Source of the DNA: Ignelater luminosus
Lineage: Eukaryota; Arthropoda; Insecta; Coleoptera; Elateridae
Assembly (NCBI GenBank): GCA_011009095.1
Contig: VTPC01000604.1
Coordinates: forward strand, 1-64,000
Reading direction: 5' to 3'
DNA: 64,000 bases
Below the pieces are notes generated by a model that did no database searches, was not told the DNA's origin, and saw only the letters and a program-made list of their open reading frames with translations. This document shows positions 50,604 through 61,900 of the stretch, piece by piece. Position 1 is the stretch's first letter; every line of letters starts with the position of its first letter. The translations under genes and the position numbers were made by a program.

Positions 50604-50735
50604 TCATTGGGAAAGCATCATGCATTCTGCAGCTCTTAAAGTCGCGCTCCTGATATTGGTTATTGATTGAACCGCACCTTCCTGCTGCAACCGTTGCAGT
50701 GCTGCATCCAGTTTGGTTTTCTGATTGATATTAAT
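50604..50735 (-). other. Coding-like, GC-richer stretch just upstream of the Gasp TATA box
   Basis: The minus strand is open for 44 codons with balanced codon use (QKTKLDAALQRLQQEGAVQS is visible) and no ATG until the last few codons. It ends in TGA at 50604-50606, about 65 bp upstream of the Gasp TATA box and on the same strand. It could be a fragment of a neighbouring 3' exon, a transposon relic or just promoter sequence with high GC. No family recognised. Confidence 0.25.
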
Positions 50736-52357
50736 CTGATTTATAAAAAAAGTTATAAATCCTAGCTTGTCAGAAGAGTTTTACTTTTGACATTTAACGT
50801 ACTACGGTATTCTTGAGAGACCTTACTGTTAGATAAATACAAGGCAAATTTATTATGGCAAAAATTTGTATATTATGCAAATTTTAGTCAATTACTTTTT
50901 TAGTAACAGAACAGGATTTATAGGTGTAAAATAGTAATGACCATATCCGTTGTAGGATGTATCCTTGAACAGATGAAGTAATTCTCTTTTAATTACCGAT
51001 CGATTGAAAACGCTGTCTACGCAAATTTATTTTTCAATTTGCTTAAACTCTACAATTTAGCTAATTACATATAACTTTTAAACCACTAATTTATTTTTAC
51101 TTTATTGTCAAGTTATTGTGTGGTTAGTATCAAAAAATTGTATCTACACAAAATCTTGACTACCATAAGTAATATCTAGAAAGATCATCTTGAAGTAGCC
51201 TCTTCAATAAGTCGATTTAATAACTATACTATGCTAAAAATAATCAATGATGATTTAGTTTTATAATAAAAAACAGAAGCAGGTAAACAGGTTTGTTCAA
51301 TTTTACGGGAAACACATTCAAAGAAGCGAGTAACTAATCAGGCAAAACAGGCGAAGTGTCGTTTTATTCAAAGATGTAGTCTACCAATGGTTGAATTTCT
51401 GAATGGAAAGATCGTTTTATAAAATGAACTGCTACACGACAGCCATAAGAAGCATTTCCGAAATTTTTTATATCACGTCACTGCTTAGAAATTGAAAACA
51501 TTATGTTGTGATAATTAACTGCAAGTAGATACATTGAGAAAGAGCAATATGAAGTGCATGAAGAAGTCTCTGATATATCCCAAGAGGACAATACTAGAAG
51601 AATCAATAAATCACGAGTAATGTACCTGAGAATTTATTGATTCTCTTATTAAATCTGAAACTACGGAAAGACAACCACGAAAAGTATAGACTGAGAAAAC
51701 CTTGAAATTATAAATCAATTCCTTACTATAAAAGTATAAAATAAAATGTATAAACTCAAAAACATTAAGATAATGAGACTTCTTTTCGGTGCATACTTAT
51801 ATGCAGCAGAATGTCAAAGAAATACTATATTACAGTAGACAACTTAGCTATTGTGTAGGTTAAGCAGTTGTTGGTAATAAAGAACTACACAAGAGGTTCG
51901 TTAAATAATGTGAACACACAATACATATATTGAGTGGCATAGTCTGGGGCAAAATTTGTAATCCATAACACACATAACTATCTTGGTATCACAATAGCCA
52001 AAATTCTGACGAAGAATTCGAAAAAATCAAGAAGAGCAAATGCCCCCCACAAGTGATGTGTGCATAGCCATTATCTAAGAATAATTAATTGATAGAAACG
52101 ACATTTACAAAGAATCCAAAAACACTTCATTGGCAAACTTCTTAAAAACGTATTAGAACTATAATCTGCATTACTTAACCAAGTGTCCACCCAAATCCAA
52201 AGGTAATGACATCCCATCCTTTCTAGATTTAATTTTTGTCAGATCGTACCTAATTTTATCTTTCCTACAATCACAATTTACAATATCAGTAAAAAAAAGG
52301 ATAAGTAGCAAGAAACTTTTTAATTTAATGTAATAGAGATATTAACATGTTTGTATG
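50736..52357. other. Gasp upstream region, no gene seen
   Basis: AT-rich, no exon-like stretch, ends at the assembly gap. Confidence 0.4.
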
Positions 52358-52987
52358 NNNNNNNNNNNNNNNNNNNNNNNNNNNNNNNNNNNNNNNNNNN
52401 NNNNNNNNNNNNNNNNNNNNNNNNNNNNNNNNNNNNNNNNNNNNNNNNNNNNNNNNNNNNNNNNNNNNNNNNNNNNNNNNNNNNNNNNNNNNNNNNNNNN
52501 NNNNNNNNNNNNNNNNNNNNNNNNNNNNNNNNNNNNNNNNNNNNNNNNNNNNNNNNNNNNNNNNNNNNNNNNNNNNNNNNNNNNNNNNNNNNNNNNNNNN
52601 NNNNNNNNNNNNNNNNNNNNNNNNNNNNNNNNNNNNNNNNNNNNNNNNNNNNNNNNNNNNNNNNNNNNNNNNNNNNNNNNNNNNNNNNNNNNNNNNNNNN
52701 NNNNNNNNNNNNNNNNNNNNNNNNNNNNNNNNNNNNNNNNNNNNNNNNNNNNNNNNNNNNNNNNNNNNNNNNNNNNNNNNNNNNNNNNNNNNNNNNNNNN
52801 NNNNNNNNNNNNNNNNNNNNNNNNNNNNNNNNNNNNNNNNNNNNNNNNNNNNNNNNNNNNNNNNNNNNNNNNNNNNNNNNNNNNNNNNNNNNNNNNNNNN
52901 NNNNNNNNNNNNNNNNNNNNNNNNNNNNNNNNNNNNNNNNNNNNNNNNNNNNNNNNNNNNNNNNNNNNNNNNNNNNNNNNNNNNNNN
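52358..52987. other. Assembly gap (630 N)
   Basis: Run of unknown bases. All open frames across it are artefacts. Confidence 0.99.
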
Positions 52988-53216
52988 ATGTGTAATTGTT
53001 TGATAACTTGTTGCAATAATTTCTATACCTTTCTAATTTTTAATAAAAAGTCGTAAACCGAGTTCGTACACAAAACAAGTGAACTGTAAAACATATTACC
53101 CCAGAAAATGATAATAATTAGTTTAAAAAATAATGAAATTAACACCTATACTGAAGTATATAAGCAATAAGCTATTACAAATGTCATTTGAAACGAATTA
53201 AATAATTGTTTGACAG

Positions 53217-53516
53217 GTTCTGCGTCAGCAGCAGCTCCATTTCCAGTATCCGCAAAGAGTGCAAAGTATGAGTTCATTCGATTCTGCGCCACGAATACAT
53301 TGTTTACGATTCTTACCCCAATTTCTGAGGTTGATTCAATCCAGTCTTGAAGCATCATTAGTTAGGGAAAGCAGTTTACATGATCGAAACGGTTTGGAAC
53401 AAAGAAATTTTTTGGAATCATTGGTGGTCCTTTGTTCAGGCCTTATTTTCTTCCCGTCAGCCCTTTTACTTAACACTCATCTAAAATACATTACCAAAGT
53501 TGCTAAAGAACGTTAG
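53217..53516 (+). other. Unexplained coding-like stretch, possible exon or pseudogene
   Basis: After TTTGACAG, a usable acceptor, the plus strand stays open to the stop at 53514-53516, about 99 codons (VLRQQQLHFQYPQRVQ near the start, LEASLVRESSLHDRNG in the middle). The first 140 bases are richer in GC than their surroundings. The other two plus frames and one minus frame are also open through that part, so the coding frame is uncertain. No domain recognised. It follows the gap at 52358-52987 by 230 bp, so an upstream part could be hidden there. Confidence 0.25.
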
Positions 53517-53857
53517 TCATTGGAAATAACTGAATGCAACACACTTTTCGCCTGTGGCTTAAAAGTATGTTTGGAAACGATGCGTTTGAAGACAACTTAT
53601 TCAACAAAAGTCGTTTCTCCTATATGTCCAAGAAGTTTGTATTGGGTATTTGTTAACACTTTGTAAACAAATCATCTTTATATGTAGACAATCTTATCTG
53701 AGTATATATGACAGTGGATGAATGGACCAAAATAAATAGTGCAGTACATTTCAAGATATTGTAGTAAGGTACCAGAATAGGAAACATAAGCTACATATTA
53801 ATAGTAAAGATGAATTTACAATTTGAGTTTTGTGGTAAGGTAGATTGTAACTGTATA

Positions 53858-55150
53858 ACACATGGGCTGAAAAGTCCCAGGCCTAACAAACAGATGGCGC
53901 TAGTTCTATTGCATTCACCGCTTTTTCAGTTAGTACTAACCTTCAAAAGACAGCTGTTAAAATTTCATGATATTCTATTCATTATTTTGTGAGTTATTGT
54001 GCTAAGAGTGACGCTACTTTTGTTATTTTCAAAACAATGAACCAAAAACAATTTCGTGTTTTAATTTTACACTGCTTCTTGATGGGAAAAAATACTGTTC
54101 AAGCGAAGCAATGGCTTGAAAAGTGTTATGGGGACTCCGCTCCATCAGAAACAACAATAAAACGTTGGTTTGCTGACTTCAAACGTGGTCGTAGAGACAC
54201 CGATGATGCAGAACGCAGTGGACGTCCAAATGAGGCGGTAACACCAGAAAACATCAAAAAAATCCACAAAATCGTTTTGAATGATCGAAAAGTGAAGTTG
54301 CGTGAGTTAGCTGACATCGTAAAGATATCAAAAGAACGTGTTGGCTTTATATTGCATGAGCATTTGACTATGAGAAAGCTCTGCCCAAAGTGGGTGCCGC
54401 GTTTGCTCACTGTTCACCAAAAACAAGAACGTGTTGATGTTTCTGAGCAGTGTTTGGCCATGTTTAAACGTAACAAACCGGACTTTTTGCGTCGATATGT
54501 GACAATGGATAAAACATGGATCCATCACTTCACTCCGGAATCAAAACGATCGTCATCTGAGTGGACAGCAACTGGGGAACCTCGTCCAAAGCGACCGAAA
54601 GCACAACAATCGGCTGGAAAGGTTATGGCCTCGGTATTTTGGGATGTGCATGGTGTAATATTCATCGACTATCTTGAGAAGGAAAATACCATCAACAGTG
54701 AATATTATATAGCGTTATTGGAGCGTTTGAAGGCCGAAATTGCAAAGAAACGACCGCATATGGCAAAGAAAAGAATTTTGTTTCATCAAGACAACGCACC
54801 GTGTCACAAGTCAATCAAAACAATGGCAAAACTACATGAATTGAACTTCGAATTGCTCCCACATCCACCGTATTCGCCAGATTTGGCTCCCAGCGACTAC
54901 TGGCTATTCGCAGACTTAAAAAAATGCTTGCCGGTAAGAAATTTCGCTCGAATGAAGAGGTTATCGCTGAAACTGAGTCCTATTTTGAGGCAAAAGATAA
55001 ATCGTTCTACAAAAGTGATATTGAAATGTTAGAGCGGCGCTGGAATGATTGCCTTGTTCTTGATTGAAATTACGTTGATGAATAAAGCTAATTTTGAACA
55101 AAAAAAACCGTGTTTTCTTTGTTAGGCCTGGGACTTTTCAGCCCATGTGT
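53858..55150 (+). mobile_element. DD34D mariner element, 1293 bp, complete ends
   Basis: Perfect 33-bp terminal inverted repeats start ACACATGGGCTGAAAAGTCC on both sides. TA duplications are at 53856-53857 and 55151-55152. One transposase frame fills the interior. The ends and protein are closest, from memory, to the irritans/vertumnana/mellifera group of mariners; the exact subfamily is not settled. Identical ends imply recent insertion. Confidence 0.92.
54037..55085 (+). pseudogene. Mariner transposase, DD34D, inactivated near the C-terminus
   Basis: Cut-and-paste transposase. It starts MNQKQFRVLILHCFLMGKN (an upstream in-frame ATG at 53989 is not needed). The paired helix-turn-helix region includes SAPSETTIKRWFADF, the linker WVPRLLT, then catalytic D in VTMDKTWIHH, second D in FHQDNAPCH and third D in SPDLAPSDYWLF, exactly 34 residues apart. 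Two lesions: an A lost from the A-run at 54918-54924 shifts frame after FADLKK, and in the original frame a TGA at 55065-55067 falls six codons before the natural end at 55085. The usual MDET is MDKT here, a charge reversal beside the first catalytic D. Otherwise intact, so the copy is young. Confidence 0.93.
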
Positions 55151-55933
55151 TAGTATCTTAACCATGACGTTATAAAAGTAATTAGTGATAATGCTTGTAG
55201 CTTGTATGAAACTTCTTTCATTTTCTTTCTTAGCATTTGAATAGGAATTCTGTAAAGTATTCCTGGGGTCAAGTAGTTGTAAATTTAAACTTCACTTCTA
55301 ACTACAATAACCGATAGTTATGAGTATACTCTTACTATATCCCTGCAACATATACATTTACAGACTTAGCTGCATCACCTTAAAAGGATTACAGGGATTT
55401 AGTAATACTTAAAAAGTGTCTGAAATCTCGTGAGATGTAGTATAATATAACCAGTTGCGTTTCTTTATTTGGTTGTTTGTTTGGTACATCCTTGTATAAA
55501 AAGTAACTACATAAATATCTTTGATGTGTTACTGTGCCCTTTTACAATCTTTTTAGCATCTAAACATAGTTAGATATGAAATAAGAGCTAGTTTTTTGCA
55601 TTTTTCTTATTCTAATTTATGAAACGTGTTTGTAAAATTTTGAGGATGCTCTATATTAAATATTAGAATTATTTGAATGTTTTAATTAAATACAGAACTT
55701 TGATTTTAGAAAGCCACCACACAGAAAATATTTTCTTTAATCTAAATGAAACATGTCACCTTGATTAAATTTCTTAATCAGGCTTAGGAAACTAATTATG
55801 ATTACAAATCTATATGGAATTATTCACAATTAAATTCTTAATAATGTCATTGACTTTTAAGCAATATTATAATTAGAAGATAGTTTCCTTCCATTAACTT
55901 AAATCCTTTTTGTTGTACCTTGTGGTCAATTTC

Positions 55934-55967
<34 letters not shown>

Positions 55968-58900
55968 AATATTTCCATTTCTAACTTTTTTTATTTAACA
56001 ACTATTTAAACACTCCTGTTCATTCAGAACGCACCTATTCTCTTCACTCAATTTTTATTTCCTTTCTTCTAACCACAATACCGTATACGCATTCAAAACA
56101 CTGACCTTAAATTTTAAATGCTTTCTTTGTAGCAAATTTATCCTGGTATATGTGAAATTAATTTCAATAATTTTATTGACAAAGTAAAATTGGAACAAGA
56201 GTAAGGTTTACACATAAACACGCCATGACCTTGCCAAATCACAGCTTTATCGGAGGCTTTAAGTGTTTAGTTTATAAAGTGAATAGATAAGAGCCTAATT
56301 TACACTTTTCTTATGGAATTCAGGTATGCAAATTTTTTTACTAAAAATCTCATCATAATGTGGAAGGTCTTAAAGTCGATCAAGGTATCCTTTATAAGAA
56401 TTTAATAAAGGTTTTTTAATTGGTTCAAGATCGAACCAAGCCTTCTTCTGCATGACATTGCCTATAACCAATACGAGTAATGTGTCGCAGAATTCTTGAA
56501 GAATTCGTTTTAATAATAATTAAATGGTGACATTAAGTGAATGTAATGTTAAGGCAAAATACTACTATTAATTCATAACGTGAGAAAATTGTAGAAATTC
56601 TAAAAAGTTTACAAAGTTTTTTTATGTAAGTATGGTTCATCTATTTATATTGCAGGCTCTTTTATTTGTAAATAATGTTTTTCCAGAATATTACACCTAT
56701 TTAGAATAAGTGCTTTATTGTTCTAGATTATATTGAAAATGTATTCCAAGTTAAGTACGAAAAAAGTGCTTGCCGTGTTAGCAAATTGTAAAGTAACGTA
56801 CTATGAATTACGCGCATGGTCACCTATAGTAATTTCTAATCCGTATAAACAGAGCATGCAGGCGTTTAAATACACTGTTATTGCTATTTTAAGAATGCCA
56901 TTACTAACCACTTCCTAACATTGTACTTATAAAAATTATTGCAAGTTAACACATTATACCTTGAGGTTATTTGTTTGATGATTTTTATTTATTTTCGCAT
57001 TAAGAGATGTTACATTCGTTTCATATACCGTTGGGATAATAATCAAAATGTGAAGTTAACTAACCATCACAACGTTATGACGTTAACAAACTTGTTATAA
57101 CCACAAACCGTAATGTGTCATTATTCATTAATGTGATAGTTATTTTTAAACCAAAAAGGAAGTCTTTAGAAATAAACTAGCTGTTTTTTATTTACAAAAC
57201 CAAAAATAATCAAGAATTAATGTACATATTATGGTATAGTAGGTACTTTGTATTTCATTTTTCACTCATTGTTAGCGACTTTCTTTTAAACGTTTAAGAA
57301 CTAGAGTTGTTATAAAAAATTAGATTATTTTAATTACCTAATCACGGCAATAAAGTCGACAAGTGTAGACAAACCATTAAAACACGTTACAATTTGAGAA
57401 AGTGTTAAAAAACATATCAGGAGAAAATCTAAACCTCAATAAAACTGAACATTGAACCATAACTTGGTAAATAGTTAAAAAAGAATTCAAAAAGAAACAA
57501 AACTTACAAAACACAAAATATCTTGTAAGCCTTTATTGAAGTAGTAGATACGTAAATACCAAAAATACGTCCGATGGTTTTAGAATATTTTAGTGACTTT
57601 GGAAACGGTTTTATATTTTCATTTTCTTTTCTATCTATCTACTTGCTACATAACATACACTACTTTTTTACGTTTTATGTTGGATGTACTAGGTTTGATT
57701 TATTACATGATTATTTGTTTTTCTAACCACACGTTTCCTTATCCAACATTCTCACATTAGCCACTAATATTTTTATTTTCCTACTTTTTCTAACTTATTG
57801 ATGTTTTCCATTTCCTATTTAATTTTCGTCTTCTTTGTGAATATTTTATTTGTATCTCATGTCGTTTATTGCTTTGATAAACAGTTTGTTTTCACCTATT
57901 TTAGCAACAATCTGTAATATTAATTTCATTTCATTATTTTGAATTATCTTTAACTGCTTTAATTAATAATAAATAAATAAATACGTTCTTGCTATCGCTC
58001 TTAACACCGAGAAAAATTTTAAATCTAAAATTTAAAATCTGTTTGATGAACGGAGAATATCTGTTAACAAGTTCAGTTCGGAAAATGTGATGTGGTATGC
58101 ATTTTCCTTTTTCCTAATTTTAATTGTGATATAAAAATCTACTAGTCAAATATCTGAGAAATAGAACGCCTACTGAATCTACACAAAGGAGAGAAGAAAG
58201 ATGCGATATAATCTGAAAACAAGTGAGAAATCTACTCTGCCGAACACTTCTATGCAAGTCCTGTAAATGGTGCTTGAATTAACATTACTAAGAACTGACT
58301 TTAACATTCCTTATGCAATGTCAAGAAATTTAAACAGTTACATGGAGATACACAACAAAAGTTAGAATACATTTTTATATTACAGTAAGTTATACAGATA
58401 TGCAAACCAAATTTCTTTGTTAGAAATAATATTGTTGAACAGAAGTAATATAAATTTGACTTAACAAGAAAAACAAGCTTTCCATACAGGAATACAAGTT
58501 TACTATTGGTTTGTAGCAAAACTTTCACAAACCAATCTACAGTCGGCTATTAAATCTATATAAAGAAAATATTTAAAATAAACACAATCTAGAATTTCCA
58601 GACTTCGTTATTACATCTTACTATTGTAAATATATCCAACTTCTAGCTCTACATGTTTAGCCAATCTTTTATTCCTATTCGTTTTGCTATTGTAACTCAC
58701 GAAGGCTATTTATTACACACTTTTATACTGAAACCGTTGTCAGTCTTTTCATTAAGGTTTTACTGTTTATATACTTTCTATTTGAGTAATATCTGCAGTT
58801 CATTCCTTAGTGATATACTGCATACAGTAGAGGAACATAAAACACTGTGTCAAGTATAACCTTCTATGATCTATTACGTCAATATAAGAGCAGTCGTATG

Positions 58901-61900
58901 TCTACCTCAGTAACAGTAGGCGACAGGGACTCCGAATCAGCAACAACGCGATCATGTTATTTGGAAATGAATTCAAAAAATGCTTCATTTTCCATCACTG
59001 CAGGCGGCATTTGAAGAGTTGACGCTTCTCTTTTCTGGATTTAGGCGACTCAGCTAAAGCTCAAACTCGTTTCGCTTAATTCAGAAACGTCTAATCGATA
59101 TATTTCTAAATTCTCTTTTATCATTGTTTGAAACATTATAGGATTTATTGAAATTGTTAGATATTCTAGTGTTTTCAAAGTTAACTATCTTGATAAAATT
59201 CTTCAATAAATTGCCACCTACATTTCTTTTTTTTCTTTAAATGAAAAGTTCCACCTCTGGCTTGGATTACGAATACTGTTTGAGCTCGTTTTAGTTCTAA
59301 ACCATGCCGTGATCAAATTCTAAAAGTTGTATTCTCATAATTGATGCTGGTTTATTGAATCTTTGGCACCGCAGCAAGTTGTGATGATAGGATTATAAAT
59401 TATAAAGTGTAAATGATGACTACTTTACTATTTTGTTCAGAAGCTGAATCTTAACATCAATCTTAAACAGACAGAAAGGAAACAGTATGCAGTATTCAGC
59501 ACACTTTTGCCGGTTTCTTTTATCTTGGATTGACTAACAACGCTACTGTATTACTGCCATTCTTGTAGTTTCAAATGATTATTCCTAAATGTAAAGAGTT
59601 TTTTGTGTAGAATTCCTTTTAATATAGAAATACTGTTTTACGTTTGTGTGTAGTATTATATTGAGAATGTCTTGTTTTTGGGCATTTGTTTATGTTAATA
59701 CTTATGTTCTTTATAACTATTTTGATTCCGAAGATAGTGAAAAAATAAAGATCATTAAAACATCTGACCGGTTAAAAATGTAGAAAAGTAACCGAACATA
59801 AAAGTCAAATACTTGAAATACGTGCTTTATAATATAGTATAAATTAATATTTACTTAGTCAGAACTGGAATTAATGTCCGATTAATTACAAACAAATACT
59901 GAATTTATTTTATTTCAATCATCTGGAACGATATTCAAAGGACAGGTGATTGTAATTGTAAATATTTAGTTGTTTAAGTATTTATTATTTTCATGTAAAC
60001 TAGGTGTATCTACTACTCTTTGCATTACACTTTTAATACCTTGTTTTCAAGATCTTACATTTATGGTAGCAGAAAATGGCCCTGATTATGACCCTGCAAC
60101 TTCCTTCGATTAACAGTAGCAACCTCCATTACACATTCATTTATACAATCGAGAAATTCTTTTCTATTTCAAACTCAAACACACTAATTTTATGAATATA
60201 CGTAGTAATATACGCTTTAAAAACCGTTACAACGACAATTTAAACTACGGACACTATAATAAATGATTTTGGTGAGTAATGTAATGAATCTGCAATAAAA
60301 ACCTTGATGAAAGAACTGACTGATCCTACAAATTTATTTCAAAGAGCCAAGGTGACTTGTGACCGTTTTTTTACCTCTTTATTATGAATCACTTGTTGTA
60401 TTGTGTATTTCTGTAGGAATGAAATGTGTAATTATGCCAGTTGGATTCTGCAAAGTTGAGAAAGTGAAGGTATCTCGCATTATTATCTGAAGTCCGGGTC
60501 ATGTAAATTTGTTTTCTTTTTATTTTCATTTAAACAATAACTGACGGGCCAAAATATGTTTTTTCATTATTAATTAATTCTTGTGACAATCTTCTCTGAA
60601 TGCTAAGACGTTATGAGAATAAGGATCGTTTACATTAAGATTAAAATCTTGTTTCTTACGGTATATCTAAAGTATTTCGTATGTACGATATAAATGAATA
60701 CAAATTACTTTTCTAATTTTACAACCAAACATATGTTCCGTGCAATTTAACATGTTGATTTAATTACCTTTCTTCTCTTTTACATTAAACAATAAACATT
60801 ATAAGGAATACAGACGTAATATTAGGATTTTCACGTTGCAATAAATCGGAATATTCATACTAAAAACCAACAGCATTTACAGAAAGTTGATTTTTTCTAG
60901 ATTTGGAAAAGCTATAGATAATATAATACGCATAATTATGCCAACCAGAAGTTTTTAATTAAAATCCGAATTGTGTAATTAAATAACAAATTAAACTGCA
61001 CTTTGTGAAATCAATGATATTTAACATTTTCTGAAAGGTTAATTTGGAACATATATTAAATTTAAAGAAATAAATTATAAATATTTAGATAATGATGATA
61101 ATACATTCGTAAGCATTAAGGATGAAGACATTAATAAATCATACAAGAGGACATGGTACGTTGAGATTTGTATACGCATCGGGTATCAAAAATTTCATTT
61201 ATTAAAGTGTAACCACTTAAATTTAAATTTTTGTTTAAATTACGTTAGTTATATAAAAGATGTTAGTTTTATATAAAAGCAAAAAAAAAGGAAAAGAATG
61301 CAAAAGTGTTTAGAGATTCTAACAGGCTTTCATTATTCTCTCACAGAATACTAATTACCTACCACAAAAAAAGAAACTGAAAAATTGCTTTATAAATAGC
61401 TTTGAACAAAACATTTTATTAAGTAATTTATCTTTTTTCTGGTGTACAGATATAAAACTTCTTGATCTAAACACGACTATAATGTTCTCTAGTACAGTGG
61501 AGATAATTGGACAGATAAACGAAATACTCTAGTAAAAGGTAAAACTAGAAATTTACTAAGCTGTAAGCGGGCTTTTATAACCTGCAATTTAACAGTAAAG
61601 AAAAATCACGATAGCAGAAACACATTCACAGAAAGAAGTAGCGATGAAATTCGAATTAACTCATTACAACAACAATCTAGAATAAACCAAGATACAGTTC
61701 TACAAAATTTCTTCTAAAACTTTGATAGAAAATCCTAATAAACCAATAACGGCTGAATTACTTAATAAATATACGTTATGTGTATACTTTCTGCTGTACT
61801 TGCTAAACTTTATACGACATAAAGAAAAAAAATTGAAAATCCATGTTGCTTCTGCAGTGGGTAAAATTAAAGTGCAAAGTGTGATTAGCCATTCAATAAA

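Noticed and set aside
52342-53056. Four long open frames over the 630-bp gap
   Set aside because: Almost entirely unknown residues; assembly artefacts.
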